Source: Nocardia mexicana NBRC 108244
Lineage (GTDB): Bacteria > Actinomycetota > Actinomycetes > Mycobacteriales > Mycobacteriaceae
Reading direction: 5' to 3'
DNA length: 64,000 nucleotides
Assembly: GCF_001613165.1 (NCBI RefSeq)
Contig: NZ_BDBV01000003.1
Coordinates: forward strand, 1-64,000
Shown here: in pieces, positions 1 to 9,181 of the stretch
Layout: each line of letters begins with the position of its first letter
Numbering within the stretch: position 1 is the first letter of the stretch
Program-made: the position numbers and the translations under genes
The notes under the pieces: generated by a model
Databases searched by the model: none
What the model saw: the letters and a program-made list of their open reading frames with translations, nothing else
What the model was told of the DNA's origin: nothing

Positions 1-1
1 C

Positions 2-1444
2 GGCCACAACGAGGGCGACGACCCGTCGATGACCCAGCCGTACATGTACGACGTCATCGACACCAAGCGCAGCGTCCGCAAGTCCTACACCGAGGCCCTG
101 ATCGGCCGCGGTGACATCTCCATGAAGGAGGCCGAGGACGCGCTGCGCGACTACCAGGGCCAGCTGGAGCGCGTCTTCAACGAGGTCCGGGAGCTGGAGA
201 AGTACACCCCGGAGCCGAGCGAGTCGGTCGAGAAGGAACAGACCATCCCGCAGACGGTCGTCACCGCCGTGGACAAGACGGTGCTGCACCGCATCGGCGA
301 CGCCTTCGTCGACGTGCCCGAGGGCTTCAGCGTGCACCCGCGCGTCAAGCCGGTGCTGGATCGCCGCCGCGAGATGGCCTACGAGGGCAAGGTCGACTGG
401 GCGTTCGCGGAGCTGCTGGCGTTCGGCACCCTGATCGACCAGGGTCGCGCGGTCCGCCTGACCGGTCAGGACTCCCGCCGCGGCACGTTCACCCAGCGGC
501 ACTCGGTGGTCATCGATCGCAAGACCGGCGCCGAGTACACCCCGCTGCACAACATCGGCAGCGCCAACCCGGGCTGGTTCGCGGTGCACGACTCCGCGCT
601 GAGCGAGTTCGCCGCCGTCGGCTTCGAATACGGCTACTCGCTGGGCAACCCGGACGCGCTGGTGCTCTGGGAGGCGCAGTTCGGCGACTTCGTCAACGGC
701 GCGCAGTCGATCATCGACGAGTTCATCTCCTCCGGTGAGGCCAAGTGGGGCCAGCTGTCCGACGTCGTGCTGCTGCTGCCGCACGGCCACGAGGGCCAGG
801 GTCCCGACCACACCTCCGGCCGCATCGAGCGGTTCCTGCAGCTGTGCGCGGAGGGGTCGATGACGGTGGCGGTGCCGTCCACCCCGGCGAACTACTTCCA
901 CCTGCTGCGCCGGCACGTGCTCGACGGCATCCGCCGTCCGCTGATCGTCTTCACCCCGAAGTCGATGCTGCGCAACAAGGCCGTGGTCTCCAACGTCGAG
1001 GACTTCACCGACAGCAAGTTCCGCTCGGTGTTCGAGGAGCCGACCTACGAGAGCGGCGACGGCGACCGCAGCAAGGTGAAGCGGATCCTGCTGACCAGCG
1101 GCAAGCTCTACTACGAGCTGGCGGCGGAGAAGACCAAGAAGAACCGCGACGACGTGGCGATCATCCGCGTCGAGCAGCTGTACCCGATCCCGTCGTACCG
1201 GCTCAACGAGAAGCTGGCGACCTACCCGAACGCCACCGACCTGGCGTGGGTGCAGGAGGAACCGGCGAACCAGGGCGCCTGGCCGTTCTTCGGCCTGAAC
1301 CTGCCGGAGATCCTGCCGGAGCGTTTCAACAAGCTGCGCCGGATCTCGCGGCGCGCCATGTCGGCCCCGTCCTCGGGTTCCAGCAAGGTGCACGCGGTGG
1401 AGCAGGCCGAGATCATCGCCGAGGCGTTCTCGCCGACCGTGTAA
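2..1444 (+). CDS. kgd: Multifunctional 2-oxoglutarate dehydrogenase E1/decarboxylase (Kgd), C-terminal part
   Basis: This is the 3' part of the thiamine-diphosphate E1 component of 2-oxoglutarate metabolism; the reading frame is open from base 2, so the start lies upstream. The visible 480 residues cover the transketolase-like pyrimidine-binding domain and the E1 C-terminal domain. The family motifs [14 protein letters not shown] (about base 780-825) and the EEPANQGAW segment near the end are typical. In mycolic-acid actinomycetes this protein also carries an N-terminal succinyltransferase-like domain, which cannot be seen here. A long hairpin follows the stop codon directly, so the gene looks like the end of its transcript. 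Identity is secure from sequence; the multifunctional architecture is inferred from family knowledge. Confidence 0.96.
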   Translation, partial: GHNEGDDPSMTQPYMYDVIDTKRSVRKSYTEALIGRGDISMKEAEDALRDYQGQLERVFNEVRELEKYTPEPSESVEKEQTIPQTVVTAVDKTVLHRIGDAFVDVPEGFSVHPRVKPVLDRRREMAYEGKVDWAFAELLAFGTLIDQGRAVRLTGQDSRRGTFTQRHSVVIDRKTGAEYTPLHNIGSANPGWFAVHDSALSEFAAVGFEYGYSLGNPDALVLWEAQFGDFVNGAQSIIDEFISSGEAKWGQLSDVVLLLPHGHEGQGPDHTSGRIERFLQLCAEGSMTVAVPSTPANYFHLLRRHVLDGIRRPLIVFTPKSMLRNKAVVSNVEDFTDSKFRSVFEEPTYESGDGDRSKVKRILLTSGKLYYELAAEKTKKNRDDVAIIRVEQLYPIPSYRLNEKLATYPNATDLAWVQEEPANQGAWPFFGLNLPEILPERFNKLRRISRRAMSAPSSGSSKVHAVEQAEIIAEAFSPTV

Positions 1445-1456
1445 GGGCCTGACCGT

Positions 1457-1504
1457 TGCGCCGGGCCGAATTCGCTTCTGTCAGAAGCGTTTCGGCCCGG
1501 CGCA
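1457..1504 (+). terminator. Long hairpin terminator after kgd
   Basis: Two perfect 14-bp arms (1457-1470 and 1491-1504, core GCGCCGGGCCGAA) enclose a second, 8-bp stem (1473-1480 with 1482-1489). The structure begins 13 bp after the kgd stop. There is no clear T-run, as is common in high-GC actinobacteria. Confidence 0.8.
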
Positions 1505-1602
1505 GCAATGTCTCCGGTCTATCGTCCGGCACGACTCGCGTCGACCCCGCAGGATATGCGGCGAGCTGGCGCACGGTCCGGGACGCAATATTACGATTCC
1601 CG

Positions 1603-1633
1603 CGTATTATTGATATGGGCAATCCATAATACG
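1603..1633. promoter_or_regulatory. Inverted repeat upstream of vapB, candidate autoregulatory operator
   Basis: CGTATTAT (1603-1610) and ATAATACG (1626-1633) are perfect 8-bp arms separated by 15 bp, ending about 9 bp before the vapB start and overlapping its ribosome binding site. VapB-VapC complexes usually bind such palindromes in their own promoter; the assignment here is by position and symmetry. Confidence 0.6.
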
Positions 1634-1642
1634 GAGGTGGAC

Positions 1643-1858
1643 ATGGCGACGACCGTCGAGATTCCAGACGAGGTGCTGGCCGAAGCGATGCGCCTGACCG
1701 GCCTGACCACCAAGAAGGCAGTGATCAACCTCGCCATGTCGGAACTGGTGCAAGGGTACCGGCAACGCGAGGCGCTCCGGCAGCTCAAGCGAATGGACCA
1801 CAACCCTTTCCTTACCGAAGAGGAGCTCGCTGACGCCATCGCGGCGGACGACCAGTGA
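1643..1858 (+). CDS. VapB-type antitoxin
   Basis: A 71-residue protein beginning MATTVEIPDEVLAEAMRLTG, with the short N-terminal strand and helix-turn-helix pattern of ribbon-helix-helix VapB antitoxins and an acidic C-terminal tail (LTEEELADAIAADDQ) of the kind that wraps around the toxin. The ATG at 1643 is preferred over longer upstream options because GGAGGT lies 1633-1638 just before it and the inverted repeat overlaps this leader. The stop codon overlaps the toxin start by 4 bp, so the two are translationally coupled. It should neutralise VapC and, with it, repress the operon. Confidence 0.87.
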   Translation: MATTVEIPDEVLAEAMRLTGLTTKKAVINLAMSELVQGYRQREALRQLKRMDHNPFLTEEELADAIAADDQ

Positions 1859-2295
1859 CCACGGTCGATGATGATCGCTCTCGCTACCTGGTCGACCAGT
1901 CGGTGATGTCTCACTACCGGACGAAGCCGACCGTCGAACGCGTGGTTGACCAGTTCGCGGTCAGCGGCGTCCTGTGCTCCTGTGCGGTGACGATGGACGA
2001 AGCACAGTTCAGCGCGCGCAACAGTAGAGACCTGAAGTTCCTCACGAACCTCTACGGATCGGTCTTCCACTGGCTCCCCTGTGACGAGGAGGTCGAGTCG
2101 CAGGTTGCGAGAATTCGCGCCGCGCTGTGGGCAATCGGTGCCGGACGAGGAGCGCAAACCACCGACGTGCAGATCGCCGCGACCGCTTTGCGGCACGATG
2201 CCATCGTGGTGCACAACGACACCGATTTCATCACCATTCAACGAGCTGTACCCGAACTCAGACAGCTACGACTCAGGCCTGACGAGGCCGAATAG
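1855..2295 (+). CDS. VapC-type PIN-domain ribonuclease toxin
   Basis: A 146-residue PIN-domain protein. Acidic metal-binding residues are visible in YLVDQSV (D14), TMDEAQFS (Glu/Asp pair near residue 48), TTDVQIAATA (D about 104) and HNDTDF (D about 123), which is the usual PIN quartet layout. It starts with GTG at 1855, overlapping the antitoxin stop (GTGA). As a VapC it would cleave RNA, in studied members often tRNA, when free of VapB; the target here cannot be read from sequence. The module sits between kgd and an unrelated efflux operon. Confidence 0.88.
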   Translation: MTTVDDDRSRYLVDQSVMSHYRTKPTVERVVDQFAVSGVLCSCAVTMDEAQFSARNSRDLKFLTNLYGSVFHWLPCDEEVESQVARIRAALWAIGAGRGAQTTDVQIAATALRHDAIVVHNDTDFITIQRAVPELRQLRLRPDEAE

Positions 2296-2345
2296 CCGCC
2301 AACCGATAGCGGGCCGGACGCCGTCGTGACGGTCATCATCCACCC

Positions 2346-2375
2346 TTGTCCAGCAAAGCCTCCGCACCGTATATT
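2346..2375 (+). promoter_or_regulatory. Promoter of the padR-MFS operon with imperfect palindrome
   Basis: TTGTCC (2346-2351) and TATATT (2370-2375) are separated by 18 bp, a good sigma-A-type promoter. An imperfect dyad (TATATTC / GAGTATT, 2370-2388) overlaps the -10 and is a plausible PadR binding site. Confidence 0.55.
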
Positions 2376-2456
2376 CGGCGTGGAGTATTTGAAGCGGGCT
2401 ATGTCGCCGATGGGGATTAGAGTTCGCGACACAGTCAATCCGGAGGGAGATCGACG

Positions 2457-3140
2457 ATGACGAAGCAGCCGGGTGCCACGCTGACGCCGCTGGCGATCGC
2501 CGTGCTCGCGCTGCTGGAGGAACGGCCGATGCATCCGTACGAGATGTATCAGATGCTGCTGCAGCGCCGGGAGGACTATCTGCTCAAGATTCGCCCGGGC
2601 TCGCTGTATCACACGGTGACGAAGCTGGCCGAGCAGGAATTGGTACACGCCGAAGGCACCGACCGTGCGGGCAATCGCCCCGAACGCACGACTTACCGGA
2701 TCACCGAATCCGGCACCACCGCCTTGCGCACGCGAATATCCGACCTCATCCGCCGTCCCCTCCGCGAATACCCGATCTTCCCGCTGGCCATGTCCGAGGC
2801 ACACAATCTGCCCCGCGACGAGGTGATCGCGCTGCTGCGCGAGCGCATCGGCTGGCTCGACAACGACATCACCGAACTGGACGCATTGCACGACTGGCTG
2901 ACCACGCACAAGGTCGCGCGGCGGTACTGGATGGTGCTCGAGTACCTGCGGGCACAGGTCGACGCCGAGGTCACCTGGATGCGCCGCATCACCACGGAAC
3001 TGGAATCCGGTGTCCTGGAATGGGAACCATTCACCCCCGACGGCACCCGCATCACACCGGAGACCGGCGTCATCGGCCACGGCTGGGGCGCGGCGGTCAC
3101 CGACGACGTGCTCGCAGAACTTCGGAAGGGAATTTCATGA
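2457..3140 (+). CDS. PadR-family transcriptional regulator
   Basis: A 227-residue regulator. The N-terminal winged helix (about residues 8-85) contains LLEERPMHPYEMYQML and the GSLYHTVTKL recognition region typical of PadR proteins, followed by a helical C-terminal domain (PadR_C-like) used for dimerisation. A strong ribosome binding site (GGAGGGA) precedes the ATG. Its stop overlaps the start of the next gene, an MFS pump (ATGA), so the two form an operon. PadR proteins usually repress adjacent transporter genes and release DNA upon binding a planar, often phenolic or drug-like ligand; the ligand here is unknown. Confidence 0.92.
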   Translation: MTKQPGATLTPLAIAVLALLEERPMHPYEMYQMLLQRREDYLLKIRPGSLYHTVTKLAEQELVHAEGTDRAGNRPERTTYRITESGTTALRTRISDLIRRPLREYPIFPLAMSEAHNLPRDEVIALLRERIGWLDNDITELDALHDWLTTHKVARRYWMVLEYLRAQVDAEVTWMRRITTELESGVLEWEPFTPDGTRITPETGVIGHGWGAAVTDDVLAELRKGIS

Positions 3141-4618
3141 CGACTCAACGCAATCCGTGGCTGGCGCTATACGCGCTGGTCGTCGGGTTCTTCATGATCC
3201 TGCTCGATATGACCATCGTCGCGGTGGCCAATCCGGCGATCATGACCGACCTGCACACCGACATGACGAAGGTCATCTGGGTGACCAGCGCGTACCTGCT
3301 CACCTACGCGGTGCCGCTGCTGGTGACGGGGCGGCTCGGAGATCGGTTCGGGCCCAAGAACATCTATCTGATCGGCCTGGCGGTATTCACCCTCGCCTCG
3401 CTGTGGTGCGCCATGTCCACCACCGTCGAGATGCTGATCGCGGCGCGCGCGGTGCAGGGCCTAGGCGCGGCGCTGATGACCCCGCAGACCATGGCGGTCA
3501 TCACCCGCACCTTCCCGCCGGACCGGCGCGGCGCGGCCATGGGGCTGTGGGGCGGCGTGGCCGGTCTGGCCACGCTGGTCGGCCCGATCCTCGGCGGTGT
3601 GCTCGTGGACTGGCAGGGCTGGAACTGGATCTTCTACATCAACGTGCCGATCGGCATCATCGCCTTCGTGCTCGCGGTCTGGCTGGTGCCCGCGCTGGAG
3701 ACCCACGAGCACAAGTTCGACCTGGTCGGCGTGGTCCTCAGCGGCGTCGGCATGTTCCTGCTGGTGTTCGGGATCCAGGAGGGCAACACGCACGACTGGA
3801 ACGCCTGGATCTGGACCATGATCGTCGCCGGTCTGGTGGTGTTCGCGCTGTTCGTGGTCAATCAGGCCCGCAATACCGGCGAGCCGCTGGTGCCGCTGAG
3901 CCTGTTCCGCGACCGCAACTTCGCGCTGTCGAGCGTGGCCATCGCCGCGATGGGCGCCGCGGTGACCGCGCTGATGGTGCCCGCGTACTTCTATCTGGAG
4001 GCGGTGCGTGAGTTCTCGCCGACCAAGGCGGCCCTGGTATTCGCGCCGATGGCGATCGTCACCGGCTTCACCGCGCCGTTCATCGGCAAGATCTCCGACC
4101 GGATGCCGCCGCGCATCATCCCGACCATCGGCTTCGCGCTGTTCGCCGCCTCGGTGTTCGGCTTCTCGGTGCTGATGAAGCCGGACGGTTCCATCCCGCT
4201 GTTCCTGGTGATCGCGGCGATCGCCGGTCTGTCCAACTCCTGCATCTGGGCGCCGCTGGCCTCCACCGCCACCCGCAACCTGCCGGTGTCCCAGGCCGGT
4301 GCGGGCGCGGGCGTGTACAACACCACCCGTCAGGTCGGCTCGGTGCTCGGCAGCGCCGCCATCAGCGCGCTGATCTCGGCCCGCATGTCGGCCCAGGGCC
4401 TGGGTGGCGCCAATGTCTCCGAGGGCGGCGGCGCCTCCATGGGCAAACTCCCGGAGGCCATCCTCGACAAGTTCAGCGGCGCGCTGGGCCAGTCGATGCT
4501 CCTCCCCGCCGCCATCCTCCTGATCGGCGTCGTCGCCTCGGCCCTGTTCATCGGCGGCAAATCCAAGACGACCGACGCCGAAGCCGACACCAAGGTCCCG
4601 GTCGATATCGGCCACTGA
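3137..4618 (+). CDS. MFS drug efflux transporter, DHA2 (EmrB/QacA) family
   Basis: A 493-residue membrane protein with about 14 hydrophobic segments. N-terminal motifs LDMTIVAVANPAI (helix 1, DHA2 motif D1) and GRLGDRFGPKN (loop 2-3, motif A) identify a proton-driven drug exporter; the antiporter motif C region is WGGVAGLATLVGPILGG. The ATG at 3137 overlaps the padR stop, arguing for co-expression and repression by PadR. A longer upstream reading overlaps padR and is rejected. The substrate cannot be inferred. It converges on the molybdopterin oxidoreductase gene, 23 bp away. Confidence 0.93.
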   Translation: MTTQRNPWLALYALVVGFFMILLDMTIVAVANPAIMTDLHTDMTKVIWVTSAYLLTYAVPLLVTGRLGDRFGPKNIYLIGLAVFTLASLWCAMSTTVEMLIAARAVQGLGAALMTPQTMAVITRTFPPDRRGAAMGLWGGVAGLATLVGPILGGVLVDWQGWNWIFYINVPIGIIAFVLAVWLVPALETHEHKFDLVGVVLSGVGMFLLVFGIQEGNTHDWNAWIWTMIVAGLVVFALFVVNQARNTGEPLVPLSLFRDRNFALSSVAIAAMGAAVTALMVPAYFYLEAVREFSPTKAALVFAPMAIVTGFTAPFIGKISDRMPPRIIPTIGFALFAASVFGFSVLMKPDGSIPLFLVIAAIAGLSNSCIWAPLASTATRNLPVSQAGAGAGVYNTTRQVGSVLGSAAISALISARMSAQGLGGANVSEGGGASMGKLPEAILDKFSGALGQSMLLPAAILLIGVVASALFIGGKSKTTDAEADTKVPVDIGH

Positions 4619-4641
4619 GCCCGGCCGCTCCGGATTTCGAC

Positions 4642-6231
4642 TCAGCCGACGCGGACCGAGACCGTCGGATACCCCGTCGCGCCGTCCGGGATGACGTCGC
4701 GGACCTCGGAGGTTTGGACCTGGCCGGTGCCGTCGGTGGAGCGGGCGCGCAGGGTGTGCGGGCCCGGGGTGGCGTCCCAGTCGTAGGTCCACTGGCGCCA
4801 GGTGTCGATGGAGGGTTCGGCGGCCAGGCGAGCGGGTTCCCATGGGCCGTCGTCGATCTGGACCTCGACGGCTCGGATGCCGCGGTGCTGCGCCCAGGCG
4901 ACGCCCGCGACGACGACGCGGCCGCCGCTCGGCCGGGCGCCCGCACGCGGGGTATCGATGCGGGTGCCGGTCTTGATCGGGCCGCGTGCCGACCAGCCGC
5001 GTTTGGTCCAATACGCTTGGGCGCGATCGAATCTCGTGATCTCCAGCTCGGTGACCCACTTGGTGGCCGACACGTAGCCGTACAGGCCGGGCACGACCAG
5101 CCGGGCCGGGTAGCCGTGCGCGACGGGCAGCGGCTCGCCGTTCATGCCGACGGCCAGCAGGGCGTCGCGGCCGTCGGTGAACGCGCTCAGCGGGCTGCCC
5201 GCGGTGAAACCGTCGATGCTGCGCGAGAGCACCATATCGGCGTCCGGATGCGGGCGCGCCTCGGCGAGCAGTTCGTCCAGCCGGTAGCCCAGCCAGCGCG
5301 CGTTGCCGATCAGGTCTCCCCCGACCGGATTGGATACGCAGGCCAGCGTCACCAGCCGTTCCACCGCCGGGCGCCGCACGAGATCGGCATAGCTGAGCCG
5401 GATTTCGCGCTCCACCATGCCGTGGATGCGCAGCGACCAGGTGTCGGTGCTGACCTGCGGCACCACCAGCGCCGTATCGATCCGATAGAAGTCGGCATTG
5501 GAGGTCAGATACGGTGTGAGACCGGGTATTCGGAGGTCCGCGCCCGGATCTACCGGCGGCGCAGGAGCTTTCGGCGGCGGCAGCTGCACCGCGGCCCGTT
5601 CCGAAGACACGCTGTGCGCCCGAGCGCCGAGTAACCGCCCCGTCAAACCTGTTGCGGCGGCCAGAATTCCGACACCCACGATGCCGCGAACGGCCTGCCG
5701 CCGGTCCAGACCCCCGGCCGTCGGACCGGAAGCTCCTGCGCTCCTTGCACTTCCGACTGCCGAACTCGGTGGGCGATCCGCTTCTCCCGCGGAGACTCCA
5801 GCGGCCGCATCGCAGCGCCGAATCAACCAGCGCAGCACCAGGATTCCCACCACCGCACCGACGAGCGACGGCAGCGCCCAGGTCCAGGATGCGGTCGGGC
5901 GGCTGGCCGCGACGATCGCGGCGGCCAGCCCGAAGACGGCGAGCAGCGCGGAACCGAACGGGCGGCCGGTCCGCTCGACCCGCCCCGCCACCACGGCCAC
6001 CCCCACCGCGACGATCCCCATGCACACGAACAGCACCAGCTTGTCGTTGGTGCCGAAGGTGTCGATCGCCCATTCCCGCACCTTGTCGGGCGTCCCGTCC
6101 ACCACCGTGGAACCGATCGCCGCCAAGGGCGCACTGCCCTGACCGACGGGCACCGCCACCAACTCCGCGACACCCAGCGTCAGCCCGGCGGCCACGATGC
6201 CGCAGGCCGCGCGCAGTCCCGATCCGGTCAT
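4642..6231 (-). CDS. Membrane-anchored molybdopterin-dependent oxidoreductase (sulfite oxidase-like)
   Basis: A 529-residue protein: four or five transmembrane helices occupy about residues 1-195, followed by a soluble sulfite-oxidase/YedY-like molybdopterin domain (about 235-420) and a C-terminal Mo-co dimerisation domain. The motif LACVSNPVGGDLIGNARW carries the cysteine expected to ligate molybdenum. This membrane plus sulfite-oxidase-fold architecture is recurrent in actinobacteria; its physiological substrate is generally not known, so sulfite oxidation should not be assumed. The catalytic part probably faces the outside (inference). It is a single gene, convergent with the MFS gene and divergent from the amine oxidase. 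Confidence 0.87.
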   Translation of the reverse strand: MTGSGLRAACGIVAAGLTLGVAELVAVPVGQGSAPLAAIGSTVVDGTPDKVREWAIDTFGTNDKLVLFVCMGIVAVGVAVVAGRVERTGRPFGSALLAVFGLAAAIVAASRPTASWTWALPSLVGAVVGILVLRWLIRRCDAAAGVSAGEADRPPSSAVGSARSAGASGPTAGGLDRRQAVRGIVGVGILAAATGLTGRLLGARAHSVSSERAAVQLPPPKAPAPPVDPGADLRIPGLTPYLTSNADFYRIDTALVVPQVSTDTWSLRIHGMVEREIRLSYADLVRRPAVERLVTLACVSNPVGGDLIGNARWLGYRLDELLAEARPHPDADMVLSRSIDGFTAGSPLSAFTDGRDALLAVGMNGEPLPVAHGYPARLVVPGLYGYVSATKWVTELEITRFDRAQAYWTKRGWSARGPIKTGTRIDTPRAGARPSGGRVVVAGVAWAQHRGIRAVEVQIDDGPWEPARLAAEPSIDTWRQWTYDWDATPGPHTLRARSTDGTGQVQTSEVRDVIPDGATGYPTVSVRVG

Positions 6232-6436
6232 ATCGTGAGCCTACGTCCGCTTCGCCCGTGCGCGACCGCCTGAACAGGCAGGAAGGCCCGGCCGTCACAC
6301 ATTCGTCAGACTCTCGCCCCGACGATCGGCCGCATCGCCCACGCGAGCCGCCTGCGGTCGCACCAGCTCTCGCACCGACAGATCCGCGTGGTCGCGCTCG
6401 GCGAACGGTCGCAGCCCGGTGTCCAGTGGTGCTTGG

Positions 6437-6449
6437 ATACATCGTGTAT
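6437..6449. promoter_or_regulatory. Short perfect palindrome in the amine oxidase leader
   Basis: ATACA-TCG-TGTAT lies just before the ribosome binding site (GGAGGT) of the amine oxidase, within the 228-bp divergent intergenic region 6232-6459, which holds no convincing gene. It could be an operator, but the cognate regulator is unknown. Confidence 0.35.
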
Positions 6450-6459
6450 GGAGGTTGTC

Positions 6460-7812
6460 ATGGAGCGCTCGGTGGATGTCGTGGTCGTCGGTGCCGGAGT
6501 CGCCGGGCTGGTCACGGCCCGGGACCTGAACCGCGACGGGATCGACGTCCTGGTACTGGAGGCGCGGGACCGGGTCGGCGGCCGGGTGCTCAACGCGGAA
6601 CTGCCGGACGGTGCGCCGATCGAGGTCGGTGGCCAGTGGGTCGGCCCCGGCCAGGATCGGGTGCTCGGGCTGATCCGCGAGCTGGGCCTGCGGACCTATC
6701 CCACCTATACCGCGGGCCGCCACATCGCCGAATTCGCCGGCGCCACATCGCGATACACCGGCCGCATCCCCAGGCTGAACCCGCTGGCACTGGCCGATAT
6801 CGCCCAGGCCCAGTGGCGGCTCGACCGGATGGCGAGGAAGGTGGCCGCACGGGAGCCCTGGCTGGCCGAGCCTGCGGGACAACTGGATTCGCAGACCTTC
6901 GCCACCTGGCTGCGCCGCAACGCCTACACCCCGGCCGGGCGGTCCTTCCTGCGACTGATCACGCAGGCGGTGTTCTCCGCCGAACCCGAGGACATGTCCG
7001 CGCTGTGGGCGGGCTTCTACATCGGCGCGGCCGGTGGCGTGGATGCGCTGATCAACGTCGCCGGTGGGGCACAGCAGGACCGCGTCGTGGGCGGATCGCA
7101 GCGGATCGCCGCGGCACTGGCCGCCGAACTCGGCGATCGGGTCGTGCTCGACGCCCCGGTGACCGACGTGACCTGGGGCGACACGGGTGTCCGGGTGCGC
7201 GCGGGAGACTTGATCGTACGAGCGCGGCATGCCGTCGTCGCCGTGCCGCCGACCTTGGCCGCGCGGCTGCGGTACCACCCGGGCCTGCCCGCCGATCGCG
7301 ACCAACTCGTCCAGCGCATGCCCATGGGCCGGGTGATCAAGGTCAATGTCGTCTACGACGAACCGTTCTGGCGCGGCCACGGACTCAGCGGACAGGCCAA
7401 CAGCGATCGGCGTCCGCTGGGCACCGTCTTCGACAACACCCCGCAGGGCGGCTCGCCCGGCGTGCTCGTCGGCTTCTTCGAGGGCAGGCACGCCGATACC
7501 GCCGCCCGGCTGAGCCCCGCGGATCGGCGGGACCTGGTCCTCGCCGATCTCGCGGGATACTTCGGCCCCGAGGCCCGGCAGCCGATCGCCTATCTGGAAC
7601 GCGACTGGGCCGAGGAGGAATACAGCCGCGGCTGCTACGGCGCCTTCGCCACGCCGTCCACCCTCACCCGCTTCGGCCCCGCCCTGCGCGCGCCGATCGG
7701 CCCGCTGCACTGGGCGGGCACCGAGACCGCGACCCGCTGGGCCGGTTATATCGATGGCGCGGTCGAATCCGGCCGTCGCGCGGCGCGCGAAGTCGTCCAC
7801 GCACGGACCTGA
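6460..7812 (+). CDS. Flavin-containing monoamine oxidase (putrescine oxidase-like)
   Basis: A 450-residue FAD enzyme that should oxidatively deaminate an amine to an aldehyde with hydrogen peroxide and ammonia release. The N-terminal dinucleotide fold VVVVGAGVAGLVTARDL (from residue 7) continues into EARDRVGGRV, and the C-terminal flavin segment LHWAGTETATRWAGYIDGAV is the monoamine oxidase signature. GGQWVGPGQ near residue 60 is also family-typical. The ATG at 6460 follows GGAGGTT at a proper distance; an ATG 12 bp upstream overlaps that site. Putrescine or another small amine is a reasonable guess by family, not a demonstrated substrate. Confidence 0.9.
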   Translation: MERSVDVVVVGAGVAGLVTARDLNRDGIDVLVLEARDRVGGRVLNAELPDGAPIEVGGQWVGPGQDRVLGLIRELGLRTYPTYTAGRHIAEFAGATSRYTGRIPRLNPLALADIAQAQWRLDRMARKVAAREPWLAEPAGQLDSQTFATWLRRNAYTPAGRSFLRLITQAVFSAEPEDMSALWAGFYIGAAGGVDALINVAGGAQQDRVVGGSQRIAAALAAELGDRVVLDAPVTDVTWGDTGVRVRAGDLIVRARHAVVAVPPTLAARLRYHPGLPADRDQLVQRMPMGRVIKVNVVYDEPFWRGHGLSGQANSDRRPLGTVFDNTPQGGSPGVLVGFFEGRHADTAARLSPADRRDLVLADLAGYFGPEARQPIAYLERDWAEEEYSRGCYGAFATPSTLTRFGPALRAPIGPLHWAGTETATRWAGYIDGAVESGRRAAREVVHART

Positions 7813-7884
7813 TCCCGGGGCGCGGGATCGGTCGTCGCGACGTGTGAGGTCGGGCACGTGGCAGTTCCACGGGCGCTACCCAGC

Positions 7885-7900
7885 CAGTTCTCAGGAACTG
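7885..7900. promoter_or_regulatory. Palindrome upstream of the HtrA-like protease
   Basis: CAGTTC-TCAG-GAACTG is a perfect 6-bp dyad 43 bp before the protease start; a second CAGTTC half-site lies at 7862-7867. GGAAC also resembles the -35 core of ECF sigma-E-type promoters, so this could be part of an envelope-stress promoter rather than an operator. Confidence 0.35.
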
Positions 7901-7942
7901 CGCGCCTAATGGATGCAGACATTCTGACCATTCGAGGACGTG

Positions 7943-9115
7943 ATGACCTTGCATCCGAATCAGGGCAGCTGGCCGGGGCCGCAGGGACCGTACGGGCCAC
8001 CCCCGCAGCCGACCCCTCGGCCGCACCGCCCGGCGCTGAGCTTCAGCGTCGTGGCGGCCCTGGTGCTCGCCATGGCCGTCGTCATCGGCCTGGTGGCCGC
8101 GCGGATGAGCGCGACCCAGCACGCTCCGACGACGCCACCGGCACAGTCCGGCAACGTCATGCAGGCATTCGACTCGCAGACGCAGTCGGCCGATCTCACC
8201 GATGCCGCGCAGCGAGTGGCCCCGGGCATCGTCACCGTGAACACCGAACTCGGCCCGCAGGGCGGTGGGAGCGCGGGCACCGGGATCGTCCTCACCTCCG
8301 ACGGGGATGTCCTCACCAACAACCACGTCGTCGAGGGCGCCACCCGCATCGAGGTGACCAGCGTCGGCAACGGCAAGACCTACCCCGCCACCGTGCTCGG
8401 CTACGACCGGACCAACGATCTGGCCGTGCTGCGCCTGTCCGGCGCCTCGGGGCTGCCGACCGCACCGCTCGGCGATTCGGGCAAGGTCGCCGTCGGCGAC
8501 GAGATCGTCGGGGTGGGCAATGCGGGCGGCACCGGCAGCCCCAGCGCCGCGAGCGGACGGGTGACCGCGCTGGACCGCTCGATCACCGCCAGTGACGAAT
8601 CCTCCGGCAGCTCGGAGCAATTGACCGGGCTCATCCAGGTCGCCGCGAATATCCAGCCCGGCGACTCCGGCGGGCCCCTGGTGAACAAGGACGGTCAGGT
8701 GATCGGCGTCAATACCGCTGCGTCCCAGGGCTTCCGGCTCGGCGCCGGCGGCGGCGAGGGCTTCGCCATCCCGATCAACAAGGCACGGTCGATCGCCGAG
8801 CAGATCCGGGCCGGAACCGGCTCCGGCACCGTGCATGTCGGCCCGAGCGCCTTCCTCGGCATCACGGTCAGCGATGCGAACGGCCAGGGCGCCCTGGTGC
8901 GCAATATCGTGCGCGGCGGCCCGGCCGAGCAACTCGGACTGGCGCCCGGCAGCGTGATCACCGATATCGACGGCGACCGCATCGACTCGGCCAACGCCCT
9001 GATCGCCACGATGGACAAGCACCACCCCGGCGACAACGTGAATCTCACCTGGACCGACCGCACCGGCCGAACCCAAACCGCCAAGGTCGAATTGGCGAAG
9101 GGCCCGGTCGGCTGA
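7943..9115 (+). CDS. HtrA/DegP-like membrane-anchored serine protease with PDZ domain
   Basis: A 390-residue trypsin-fold protease. A Pro/Gln/Gly-rich cytoplasmic tail (1-30) is followed by one transmembrane helix (about 33-55), so the catalytic domain lies outside the membrane. The triad is visible as H128 (NNHVVEGA), D159 (TNDLAVLRL) and S242 (GDSGGPLV). A PDZ domain covers about residues 290-385 (FLGITV ... GSVITDIDGDRI). It most resembles mycobacterial PepD/HtrA proteins of envelope quality control. The ATG at 7943 has GAGG 5 bp upstream; a GTG directly before it would add one residue. Confidence 0.92.
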   Translation: MTLHPNQGSWPGPQGPYGPPPQPTPRPHRPALSFSVVAALVLAMAVVIGLVAARMSATQHAPTTPPAQSGNVMQAFDSQTQSADLTDAAQRVAPGIVTVNTELGPQGGGSAGTGIVLTSDGDVLTNNHVVEGATRIEVTSVGNGKTYPATVLGYDRTNDLAVLRLSGASGLPTAPLGDSGKVAVGDEIVGVGNAGGTGSPSAASGRVTALDRSITASDESSGSSEQLTGLIQVAANIQPGDSGGPLVNKDGQVIGVNTAASQGFRLGAGGGEGFAIPINKARSIAEQIRAGTGSGTVHVGPSAFLGITVSDANGQGALVRNIVRGGPAEQLGLAPGSVITDIDGDRIDSANALIATMDKHHPGDNVNLTWTDRTGRTQTAKVELAKGPVG

Positions 9116-9139
9116 GGCGTCCCGATGCTACCTATGCTG

Positions 9140-9154
9140 TGGAACAACGTTCCA
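9140..9154. promoter_or_regulatory. Perfect palindromic operator of the TetR gene
   Basis: TGGAAC-AAC-GTTCCA is a perfect 15-bp dyad. It follows directly on a -10-like TATGCT (9133-9138), so it would cover the transcription start of the TetR gene 28 bp downstream. Autoregulation is the simplest reading. Confidence 0.7.
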
Positions 9155-9181
9155 TTTTCCGTCCACAGTCGAGGTCACCGG

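Noticed and set aside
3461..6442. A 993-codon open frame on the minus strand across the MFS and oxidoreductase genes
   Set aside because: Low-complexity Arg/Gly/Ala/His-rich translation with no family motifs, antisense to the MFS gene and out of frame with the oxidoreductase; typical artefact of high-GC DNA.
5652..7847. A 731-codon plus-strand frame over the oxidoreductase start and amine oxidase
   Set aside because: Arg/Pro-rich shadow; the amine oxidase in another frame has full FAD motifs and a ribosome binding site.
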